Shown: in pieces, positions 17,463 to 24,760 of the stretch
Layout of the letters: each line of letters begins with the position of its first letter
Numbering within the stretch: the stretch's first letter is position 1
Assembly: GCA_016190005.1 (NCBI GenBank)
Contig: JACPRK010000107.1
Coordinates: 1 to 42,987 of the forward strand
Source of the DNA: Candidatus Wallbacteria bacterium
GTDB taxonomy: Bacteria; Muiribacteriota; UBA6191; JACPRK01
Direction of reading: 5' to 3'
DNA: 42,987 bases
Program-made: the position numbers and the translations under genes
The notes under the pieces: model-generated
What the model saw: only the letters and a program-made list of their open reading frames with translations
What the model was told of the DNA's origin: nothing
Databases searched by the model: none

Positions 17463-20400
17463 ATGCTCACCGACCTGCTCTCGCTCTTGCGCTCCACCCG
17501 GTTCTTCCGGGAGCTGGCGGCTGCGCTCCAGGCAGGCGAAACGTCGGTCGCCCTGGCGGGTCTCCAGGGCTCGGCCTCGCGCTTGCTCGCGGCCACGCTG
17601 GCGCAAGATCGCCCCATCCTCTTCCTGCTGGATGACGAGGAGGCTGTCCGGGCAGCGGCCCAGGACCTCTCCACGGTGCTCGAGCCAGACAGGCTGCTCC
17701 CGTTCCCGGGACCGGATGTGCTGGAGCACGAGGTCCTCCCCCTGGGATGGTACGAGATCTCGCACCGCCTCAAGGTGCTCGAGGCGCTGGCCGAGGCACG
17801 CCCCGTCGTCGTGCCCGCCACGCCGCTGGCTGCGCTGTCGCTCACGATGGCTCCCGGCACCTTCCGCAAGGCCCGCCGCCCCCTACAGGTCGGCGCCGTC
17901 GTCGACCGCGATATGTTGCTCGGCCACCTCGATGCCCTGGGCTATGTGCGCGCGCCCAGGGTCGAGACCATGGGCGAGTTCTCCGTGCGCGGCGGCATCG
18001 TCGACATCTACGGAACTCTCTCCACTCGCCCCTTCCGGGTGGAGCTCTTCGGCGACACGGTCGAATCGCTCAGGCTCTTCGATCCGACGACCCAGCGGTC
18101 CGTGGGGCCCCTGCAATCGGCCACCATCGCCCCCGTCCGTGAGGTCTTGCCCCACCCGGCCCCCGGCTTCCTGACCAACGTGCAGCTGGACGAAAAGTCC
18201 GCCGCCCTGTTGCAGTCGATGAAGGCCGGCAAGCTCCCGAAGGGCGTGGAGCGGCTGCTGGCCCACCTGCCGCATGAGGCCTCATTGCTTCCCGTCCACT
18301 TCCCATCGGCCTCGCTCGTGGTCGACGCCACCAGCCGGCTGGCGCGTGACGTCGCCCGCGACATCGCCGAGAAGGCGTACGGCGAGCAGGCCTGGTCCGA
18401 GCTGGAAACAGTCCTCTCGGGTCTGGCCCGGGTGCGAGTCGGCCCGGGCGCCGAGGCCGCGCATGTCTTCTCCGTCGCCTGCAAGACCCTCCCGGAGTAC
18501 TTGGGGAACCAGGACCGGATGCTCTCTGACCTGCGCGAGCGGGGAGAACAGGCGTTCACGCGCGTCGTCGCGGCGTCGACCCCGGGCGGCCGGCAGCGCC
18601 TGGCCGAGGTGCTGGGCGACGCGGGGCTGGAAGTCGTGCCGCGCGCCGGCTCGGTGACCGCGGTGGCGCTGGTCATGGCGGAGCTCGAGCAGGGTTTCGA
18701 GCTGCCCGAGGAAAAGCTGATCCTGGTCACGGAGAACGACCTCTGGCGCGACCGTCGCGCCAAGGAGCGCGACCCGGCCGCGGCCTCCTCCGGCCCCGAG
18801 ACGGACGGCATGAAGTTCAGCCACTTCTCCGAGATCACCGAGGGCAGTCTGGTCGTCCACTACGAACACGGCGTGGGCCGCTTCCTCGGCCTCAAGGAGC
18901 TGCGCGTCGACGGCGTGCAGCAGGACTACCTGGAGCTCGAGTACGACCGCGGCGACAAGCTGTTCGTCCCGGTCAACCAACTCGATCGCGTGCAGCGCTA
19001 CGTCGGCGTCAGCGACGAGGGTTCGGCGCGTCTGTCGAAGCTGGGCAGCGCTCGCTGGAGCCAGGCCAAGCACCGGGTCCGCAAGGAGGTCGAGGAGCTG
19101 GCCCGCAAGCTGCTCGAGCTCTACGCAAAGCGCGAGATGGTCCACGGCTTCGCCTTCAGCCCGGACAACACCTGGATGCAGGAGCTGGAGGGGCTGTTCC
19201 CGTTCACCGAGACGCCCGACCAGCTTCGCGCCATCGCCGAGGTCAAGACCGACATGCGCAAGGAGCGGCCGATGGACCGGCTGCTGTGCGGCGACGTCGG
19301 ATACGGAAAGACCGAAGTTGCCGTGCGAGCGTCGTTCAAGGCGATCCAGGACGGAAAGCAGGTCGCCGTGCTGGTGCCGACTACCATCCTGGCAGAACAG
19401 CACTTCCACACGTTCAAGACCCGGATGGCAGCCTTCCCCGTCAACATCGGGTGCCTCTCGCGGCTGCGGACGCCGCAACAGCAGAAGCAGCTGGTGGCCG
19501 ACGCCAAGATCGGAAAGGTGGACGTGCTGATCGGCACCCACCGCATCCTCTCGAAGGACGTGAAGTTCAAGGACCTGGGGCTGCTGGTCGTGGACGAGGA
19601 GCAGCGCTTCGGCGTGACCCACAAGGAGAAGATCAAGGGCTTCAAGGAGTCGGAGGATGTCTTGACGATGACGGCGACGCCGATCCCCAGGACGCTCAAC
19701 CTGGCGATGTCCGGCGCGCGCGACATCAGCGTCATCACGACCCCGCCGCCCGGGCGGTTGCCCATCAAGACTTACGTGCTCGAGTACGACGAGCAGCTCG
19801 TCAAGGGTGCGGTAGAGCGCGAGCTGGAGCGCGGCGGCCAGATCTACTACGTCTACAACCGCATCGACTCCATGGACGTGGCCTCGGCCTGGCTCAAGAA
19901 GCTGGTGCCGAAGGCGCGGATCCGGTGCGGCCACGGCCAGATGGACCGCCAGGAGCTCGAGGACCTGATGAACGACTTCTACGCGGCGAAGTTCGACGTC
20001 CTCATCTCCACCACCATCATCGAAAGCGGCCTCGACGTCCCCAACGTCAACACCATCGTGATGCACCGCGCCGACGCCTTCGGCCTCGCGCAGCTCTACC
20101 AGCTCCGCGGGCGCGTCGGCCGCACCAGCCGCCAGGCGTACGCCTACCTCTTCTACCCGTCGAAGTCGAGCCTCTCGGGGATGGCGTTCGAGCGGCTCAA
20201 GGCGCTGGAAGAGCACACCGACCTGGGCAGCGGATTCAAGATCGCGATGCGCGATCTCGAGCTGCGCGGCGCCGGCAACATCCTGGGCGCCGAACAGCAC
20301 GGATTCATCGACGCCGTCGGCTTCGAGCTCTACACCCGCCTGCTGCGCGAGGCCGTGGCCGACTTGAAGGGCCAACCGCAGGAGGCCCCGCGCGAGCTGA

Positions 20401-21029
20401 CCAAGCTGGAGCTGCAGATCGACTGCTACATCCCGGCCGGCTACATCGCCGACATCGACAGCCGCATCACGCACTACCGACGGCTGGCCGAGGTCACCAG
20501 CGAGGACGAGCTGCAGGCCAACATCCAGGAGCTCAAGGACCGCTACGGCAAGCCGCCCGAGAAGCTCGACACGCTCTTCCGCCTGATGCGAGTCAAGATG
20601 CGCGCCACCGATTCCGGCGTCGCCGGCATGCAGCAGAAGGAAGGCCGCGTCTTCCTCAAGTTCCCCGAGGGCGCCGGCTACCAGGTGCCGGGCGCGGCCA
20701 GTGCGCCCCCCCCGAAACCGGCGCCGACCGTTACGGCGACCGGCCGGGTCGTGGCGCCGCCCCCCGAGCCGCCAGCACCGCCCCCACCCGATCCGGATCG
20801 GGCCGCTTCCTTCATGGAGTGGCTGGCGCACGTGCGCCGCACCGCTGGCCCCGCCTTCCGGGTCGAGGACGGTTCCACGTTCAGCATCTTCCTAGGCCCC
20901 CGCAAGAACCTGGATGTGCTGCGGCTCCTGGAGGACCTGTTCCGCATCGAGCGCCCCGCCTCCGAACGCCGCCTGGCCGCCCCTCCCCCGCCGCCCAAGT
21001 CGCTCAACCTCAAGGCGCGAAGGCTGTAG
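17463..21029 (+). CDS. mfd: Transcription-repair coupling factor Mfd
   Basis: An 1188-aa cytoplasmic DNA translocase that removes stalled RNA polymerase from damaged templates and recruits UvrA. The N-terminal UvrB-homology module is recognisable (FSVRGGIVDIYG, then FRVELFGDTVESLRLF). The CarD-type RNA polymerase interaction domain is near residues 459-525 (VVHYEHGVGRFLGL). The helicase core has Walker A GDVGYGKTEVA near 608-618, DEEQRFGV near 711, MTATPIPRTL, and IESGLDVPNVNTIVMHRAD with QLRGRVGR. The C-terminal TRCF domain follows, and is extended by a proline-rich segment (about 1080-1110) and a further short domain. The ATG at 17463 has GGGAGG 10 nt upstream. An earlier in-frame start at 17376 lies before that site and lacks family similarity. 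Confidence 0.97.
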   Translation: MLTDLLSLLRSTRFFRELAAALQAGETSVALAGLQGSASRLLAATLAQDRPILFLLDDEEAVRAAAQDLSTVLEPDRLLPFPGPDVLEHEVLPLGWYEISHRLKVLEALAEARPVVVPATPLAALSLTMAPGTFRKARRPLQVGAVVDRDMLLGHLDALGYVRAPRVETMGEFSVRGGIVDIYGTLSTRPFRVELFGDTVESLRLFDPTTQRSVGPLQSATIAPVREVLPHPAPGFLTNVQLDEKSAALLQSMKAGKLPKGVERLLAHLPHEASLLPVHFPSASLVVDATSRLARDVARDIAEKAYGEQAWSELETVLSGLARVRVGPGAEAAHVFSVACKTLPEYLGNQDRMLSDLRERGEQAFTRVVAASTPGGRQRLAEVLGDAGLEVVPRAGSVTAVALVMAELEQGFELPEEKLILVTENDLWRDRRAKERDPAAASSGPETDGMKFSHFSEITEGSLVVHYEHGVGRFLGLKELRVDGVQQDYLELEYDRGDKLFVPVNQLDRVQRYVGVSDEGSARLSKLGSARWSQAKHRVRKEVEELARKLLELYAKREMVHGFAFSPDNTWMQELEGLFPFTETPDQLRAIAEVKTDMRKERPMDRLLCGDVGYGKTEVAVRASFKAIQDGKQVAVLVPTTILAEQHFHTFKTRMAAFPVNIGCLSRLRTPQQQKQLVADAKIGKVDVLIGTHRILSKDVKFKDLGLLVVDEEQRFGVTHKEKIKGFKESEDVLTMTATPIPRTLNLAMSGARDISVITTPPPGRLPIKTYVLEYDEQLVKGAVERELERGGQIYYVYNRIDSMDVASAWLKKLVPKARIRCGHGQMDRQELEDLMNDFYAAKFDVLISTTIIESGLDVPNVNTIVMHRADAFGLAQLYQLRGRVGRTSRQAYAYLFYPSKSSLSGMAFERLKALEEHTDLGSGFKIAMRDLELRGAGNILGAEQHGFIDAVGFELYTRLLREAVADLKGQPQEAPRELTKLELQIDCYIPAGYIADIDSRITHYRRLAEVTSEDELQANIQELKDRYGKPPEKLDTLFRLMRVKMRATDSGVAGMQQKEGRVFLKFPEGAGYQVPGAASAPPPKPAPTVTATGRVVAPPPEPPAPPPPDPDRAASFMEWLAHVRRTAGPAFRVEDGSTFSIFLGPRKNLDVLRLLEDLFRIERPASERRLAAPPPPPKSLNLKARRL

Positions 21030-21057
21030 CCACCAAAGGATTCCGTGGCGTCTACCT

Positions 21058-21079
21058 GTACCGGGTTTTCACCCGGTGC
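21058..21079. terminator. Hairpin between convergent mfd and HEAT genes
   Basis: ACCGGGT (21060-21066) pairs with ACCCGGT (21071-21077) around a TTTC loop, extended by a G-U and a G-C pair to 21058/21079. It lies between two convergent stop codons. There is no U-run on either side, so a bidirectional terminator role is only likely, not certain. Confidence 0.5.
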
Positions 21080-21673
21080 CTACGGGCCGCTCTTCTTCGG
21101 GGTTCCGATCCCGTGCGGCCACTTCCGGTAGGCTTCCCACCAGGTCTCCCACGCCTCCAGACTGGCGCCCAGGTTCTGCACGCCGGTGATCTTTTCCAGG
21201 GCCCGCGCGGCGACTTCGGCGCGGCCGTGGTCGCTGTAGCCGAGCATGTCGATCAGGGGACGGATGGCGCGGACGTCCCCCATGTCACCGAGCGCCACGG
21301 CGGCGCGTTCGCGCACGAACGGATTGATATCGCGCAGCGCCGGGATGAGGGCATAGACGGTCGGCTCTCCGGGATAGCGTGCCAGCTCCTGCACGGCAGC
21401 CTGTCGCTCGAGGGGGTAGCCGTCCTTGTCCAGGAGCTTCGCAGTCTCCTCGACGCGGTCGAAGCGCCCGTTCAGATGCTTGGATTCCACCAGGGGTCCG
21501 CCCTTCCCCAGACGAAACTTGACCGTGAGCCCATCCGGCACTTCCTGCGGAACCGAAGGGTGCTCGAAGGCCTCGCGCGTGTCCTTCAAGTGGAAGGGAT
21601 TCTCCTCGGCCGCCACCGCGCACGGCGCCAGCGCCAGCACGCACCCGAGCAGAATCCGTTTGCCCGACCTCAC
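21080..21673 (-). CDS. Small exported HEAT-repeat protein
   Basis: A 197-aa protein. A GTG start at 21673 gives a signal peptide (VRSGKRILLGCVLALAPCAV, cleavage near AVAAEE). Two HEAT/EZ-type helix pairs follow (QAAVQELARYPGEPTVYALI and RERAAVALGDMGDVRAIRPL), then a Trp-rich tail (LEAWETWWEAYRKWPHG) that may pack on the repeats. It is probably periplasmic. The in-frame extension upstream runs into the palindromes and is not coding. The gene is convergent with mfd and divergent from the PhnD-like gene. The specific role is unknown. The GTG is preceded by a weak GGGCAGGG. Confidence 0.75.
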   Translation of the reverse strand: MRSGKRILLGCVLALAPCAVAAEENPFHLKDTREAFEHPSVPQEVPDGLTVKFRLGKGGPLVESKHLNGRFDRVEETAKLLDKDGYPLERQAAVQELARYPGEPTVYALIPALRDINPFVRERAAVALGDMGDVRAIRPLIDMLGYSDHGRAEVAARALEKITGVQNLGASLEAWETWWEAYRKWPHGIGTPKKSGP

Positions 21674-21699
21674 GCCCTGCCCAGTTAAGGCGCCCAAAG

Positions 21700-21758
21700 A
21701 AATGGGGCAACTCGACTTGCCCCAAAAAGATTTTGGGGCAAGTCGAGTTGCCCCATTT
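21700..21758. repeat. 59-bp perfect palindrome 1
   Basis: Arms 21700-21727 and 21731-21758 are exact reverse complements (28 bp) around the 3-nt loop AGA. Within each arm GGGGCAA and TTGCCCC form a second, shorter quasi-palindrome around CTCGAC, so alternative hairpins are possible. GGCGC (21689-21693) and GCGCC (21761-21765) add an outer stem. It lies between two divergent genes, 27 nt before the GTG of the HEAT gene. Confidence 0.95.
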
Positions 21759-21792
21759 TCGCGCCTCGCGGCTCGCTGCCACGTCCTGCCGG

Positions 21793-21851
21793 AGAAAACC
21801 GGGGACACACGACCTATTTTGAAAAAATAGGTCGTGTGTCCCCGGTTTTCT
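21793..21851. repeat. 59-bp perfect palindrome 2
   Basis: Arms 21793-21820 and 21824-21851 are exact reverse complements (28 bp) around the loop GAA. The arm carries CCGGGGACACACGACC followed by TATTTT. Similar GGGGACAC-containing palindromes are, from memory, common dispersed elements linked to REP-associated tyrosine transposases; no such gene is in this window. The element ends 47 nt before the ATG of the PhnD-like gene. Confidence 0.95.
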
Positions 21852-21898
21852 TCCCGAGCTTGCCGGGTTGGAGTGGGACGTGGTACGAGTGGGGCTGC

Positions 21899-22819
21899 AT
21901 GACGGTCCGCGGTCGAGCAGCCAGCCCCGGAATTGCGGCCGGCGTTGTCCTGCTCCTGGCGGGGACCTGGGGACTGGCGGCGACGGAGCCAGCGGTGACG
22001 GCCTCGGGCGGGAGCGAGGCGGCCGGCGCGTTCCGGCTGGCGCGCATTCCGTACTCGGGGGCGCGCGGGCTGTACAAGGACGCCCAGGGATTCCTGGAGG
22101 CGCTGGCCCGGCGCTTGAGGGCAGGCAAGGCCTCCCTGGTGCTGGCACCCGACTACGAGGGGGCGGTCGACCGGCTCCGCGCCGGCGAGGCAGACGCCGC
22201 CTGGCTGGGGACGCTGGCCTACGCGCAGGCCCGCGCCCGCGGGGTGGAGTTGACCCCGCTGGTCTGCCCGGTGCGCAGGACGGGCCGCACCTACACCGGC
22301 CTCGTCATCACCCACCGGGACGCCCGGATCTACTCGCTGGCCGATCTCCGAGGTCGCCGCTTCGGCTTCGTGGATCACGACTCGGCCAGCGGCTATCTCT
22401 TCCCGAGGCTGATGCTTGAACAGGCAGGCGTGCGCGTACCCGCAGAGCTGAAGACTTTGCGCCCCGGCGAGCCCGACTTCCTAGGCAATCACGCCAACGT
22501 CGTACTGAACGTGCTCTTGCGCAAGGTGGACGCGGGCGCCATCTACGAGGGCGCCGCCGAGGAAGCGGTCAGCAACGATCCCGTGCGGCTGGCTGCGCTG
22601 CGAGTGCTGGCCCGCACGGAACCGATCCCGGGCGAACCGATCGTGGTCCTGGCTTCGGCGCCGCAGGAGCTCAAGGACCGTATCCGCGGCGCCTTCCTCG
22701 CGCTCTTCCAGGACCACGCGCTCAAGTTCGAGGATGTGCTCGGCTTCGCGCCCGTGCGGGACTCCGACTATGACTACGTGAGACGGCTGGTCTCGAGGAC
22801 ATCCGATGGCGTCCGGTGA
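21899..22819 (+). CDS. PhnD-type periplasmic substrate-binding protein
   Basis: A 306-aa exported protein. Residues 1-28 (MTVRGRAASPGIAAGVVLLL, then AGTWGLAA) form a signal peptide. The fold is the PhnD/SsuA-like class of phosphonate/phosphate-type binding proteins: YEGAVDRLRAGEADAAWLGT near 86-105, the ligand-loop signature FGFVDHDSASGYLFPRLML near 156-173, and a lobe-2 region with NHANVVLNVLLRKVDAGAIY. No ABC permease or ATPase is adjacent. Its stop overlaps the start of the diguanylate cyclase gene by 14 nt, so it more likely acts as a ligand sensor for that cyclase than as a transporter subunit; this is inference. The ATG at 21899 is chosen because the upstream extension is palindrome sequence. 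Confidence 0.85.
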   Translation: MTVRGRAASPGIAAGVVLLLAGTWGLAATEPAVTASGGSEAAGAFRLARIPYSGARGLYKDAQGFLEALARRLRAGKASLVLAPDYEGAVDRLRAGEADAAWLGTLAYAQARARGVELTPLVCPVRRTGRTYTGLVITHRDARIYSLADLRGRRFGFVDHDSASGYLFPRLMLEQAGVRVPAELKTLRPGEPDFLGNHANVVLNVLLRKVDAGAIYEGAAEEAVSNDPVRLAALRVLARTEPIPGEPIVVLASAPQELKDRIRGAFLALFQDHALKFEDVLGFAPVRDSDYDYVRRLVSRTSDGVR

Positions 22820-24662
22820 GGGCGGCATGGGTCTGCGGCTCCAGTTCTCCCTCTGGATTGGCTTCCTCCTTTCACTCGTACTGGGTCTTCTCGCCTACAC
22901 GGTCTACCGCCACGAGAAGAGCGTCCTAACGGAGAGCCTCGAGGCACGCGGCAGCAGCCTCACTCAGATGTTCGCGCGCTTCCTGATCGACCCGGTGTTG
23001 AAGCAGGACTTCGTCCAGATCCAGCAGCTGATCCTGGAAGGTCGCGAGCATCGCCTTTACCAGCACGCCACGCTCATCGACGCCGAGGGCAACATCCTGG
23101 CCCACACGACCCCCACGTTTCAGGGCCGCAAGCTCGCCGACACGCCCTTCGTCGAGCGCATCGGCGCGCCGACGGGAAGCCTCAAGGACGCGGCAGGCCG
23201 CGATCGCTCCGTAGCCGCCTACGTCGCGGCCATCCGCGACGCCGACCGGCGCTCCGAGGTGCTCATCCAGAAGTTCGCAGAGGACACGCGCCGCTGGATG
23301 GAGTTCTCGACCGCCGTGGCGCTGGAGCACGGCAAGGACGTCAACGCGTTCCTGCGCGTCGGCCTGGAGATGGGGCCCGCCATCGACGCCGTCGTCCGCG
23401 AGACCCAGCGCCGGCTCCTGAAGCTCTTCCTGCCGGCCATCCTCCTCGGCATTCTCCTGTCCACCTTCCTTGCCCGCTACATCGCGGGGCCCATCCGCCT
23501 CGTGGTCGCCAGCGTCCGGCGCATCGCCGCCGGCGACTACGGCCGGCGCGCCTGGGTCGACGGCCCGCGCGAGCTGACGGTGCTGGCCGAAAGCGTGAAC
23601 CAGATGGGCTCGGAGATCCGGCAGCGCATCACCGAGATCGACGACGCTCGCAAGGAGCTGGACCGCAAGTACTTCGAGATCAAGGTGCTCTTCGAAGTCT
23701 CCAAGGCGATGAACTTCAAGAGCTACTCGCCCGAGCTGCTCACCTATCTGCTCGACATGATCCTCGACGCCCTCAATTCGAGCTGGGCCTCGATCATGAT
23801 GCTCGATGAGGAGGCCGACAAGCTCAGGACCCAGCACGTGCGCGGCGGAAGCTGGGACCCGGCGCTGGCCCCGCAGATCGCCATCGGCGAAGGCATCGCC
23901 GGCCGGGTCTTTGCCCGCGGAGAGCCGATCGTCTGCAACCTGGGCCACCTCGATCCCCAGTTCGCAAGTCTCCCCGGTCAGTCCAAGGAGTTCGAGCAGT
24001 CCATCCGCCAGCTCATCTGCGTCCCCCTCCTGGTCGAGAACAAGCCGATCGGCGTGATCAACGTCGTCAACAAGAAGGACGGCAGCGAGTACAACGACAG
24101 CGACCTGAGGCTGTTGGTGGCGCTGGCTTCCCAGGCGGCGCGCAGCCTGGAGAACGCACGGCTCTACAGCGAGACGATCCGAGAATCGAAGACCGGTCTC
24201 TTCGTGCCCAGCTACTTCTCCGCCCGCGTCGGCGACGAGATCGCCAATGCCCGCCGGTTCAAGGAGGAGTTCAGCCTGCTGATGATCGACATCGACTTCT
24301 TCAAGCAGGTGAACGACAACTACGGCCACATGGTCGGCGACGAGCTGCTCATCAAGGTCGCCCACTTCATCCTCGACACGGCCCGCGACTCGGTCGACGT
24401 GGCATGCCGCTTTGGCGGGGAGGAGTTCGCCATCCTGCTTCCGCGCACCGACCGCGCCGGCGCGATCACGTATGCCGAGCGTCTGCGGCGCCTGACCGAA
24501 TCCTCTACCGCAGACGCGGACCGCAACCTCCCAGCCGTGACGATCAGCGTCGGCATCGCCACCTACCCGGCCGACGGCCAGCACTACGCGTCGCTCATCG
24601 AGCAGGCCGACCGGCGGCTCTACCAGAGCAAGGAAACCGGCCGTAACTGCGTCACGGCGTAG
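22806..24662 (+). CDS. Membrane HAMP-GAF-GGDEF diguanylate cyclase
   Basis: A 618-aa inner-membrane signal protein that should make cyclic di-GMP. TM1 is at about 13-34, a periplasmic sensor domain at 35-205, TM2 at 206-224, HAMP at 224-278, a coiled segment, GAF at about 305-450, and GGDEF at about 462-615. The active-site signature is intact as CRFGGEEFAILL (GGEEF at 537-541), with metal-ligand DIDFFKQVND. The RxxD inhibitory site is not canonical: the aligned positions read DSVD (528-531), so the Arg is missing. The ATG at 22806 has GAGGA 7 nt upstream; an alternative ATG at 22827 follows GAGGG. The overlap with the binding-protein gene suggests the periplasmic domain reads that protein's liganded state. 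Confidence 0.93.
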   Translation: MASGEGGMGLRLQFSLWIGFLLSLVLGLLAYTVYRHEKSVLTESLEARGSSLTQMFARFLIDPVLKQDFVQIQQLILEGREHRLYQHATLIDAEGNILAHTTPTFQGRKLADTPFVERIGAPTGSLKDAAGRDRSVAAYVAAIRDADRRSEVLIQKFAEDTRRWMEFSTAVALEHGKDVNAFLRVGLEMGPAIDAVVRETQRRLLKLFLPAILLGILLSTFLARYIAGPIRLVVASVRRIAAGDYGRRAWVDGPRELTVLAESVNQMGSEIRQRITEIDDARKELDRKYFEIKVLFEVSKAMNFKSYSPELLTYLLDMILDALNSSWASIMMLDEEADKLRTQHVRGGSWDPALAPQIAIGEGIAGRVFARGEPIVCNLGHLDPQFASLPGQSKEFEQSIRQLICVPLLVENKPIGVINVVNKKDGSEYNDSDLRLLVALASQAARSLENARLYSETIRESKTGLFVPSYFSARVGDEIANARRFKEEFSLLMIDIDFFKQVNDNYGHMVGDELLIKVAHFILDTARDSVDVACRFGGEEFAILLPRTDRAGAITYAERLRRLTESSTADADRNLPAVTISVGIATYPADGQHYASLIEQADRRLYQSKETGRNCVTA

Positions 24663-24760
24663 CGCCCGGCGCGAGGGCCCGGAGAGCCCACGAGCGCGGC
24701 GGGGCATCCTTCGACAGGCTCAGGATGAGCGAGGGCTGGGGCTGGGGCTGGGGCACGGGT
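24663..24760. repeat. Convergent gap: REP-like copy 2 and G-quadruplex motif
   Basis: CATCCT (24705-24710) and AGGATG (24722-24727) flank TCGACAGGCTC, giving the second copy of the CTTCGACAGGCTCAG-type dispersed word, here as a small hairpin. Directly after it, four G-tracts separated by CT (GGG at 24733, then GGGG at 24738, 24744 and 24750) fulfil the G-quadruplex pattern on the plus strand. The gap separates two convergent genes; no conventional terminator is visible. Confidence 0.75.

Noticed and set aside
11888-17635. 1915-codon open frame on the plus strand opposite the Ig-repeat gene
   Set aside because: It is a GC-driven antisense shadow: Arg/Asp/Val-rich, no domain, no ribosome-binding site, and it runs into the mfd gene. 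The minus-strand frame has a signal peptide and clear repeats.
18282-20831. 849-codon minus-strand frame inside mfd
   Set aside because: Shadow of a highly conserved gene; no motif or start signal.
21674-22378. Upstream extension of the small HEAT protein frame across the palindromes
   Set aside because: It reads through both palindromes and into the PhnD-like gene. The GTG at 21673 begins exactly at a signal peptide.
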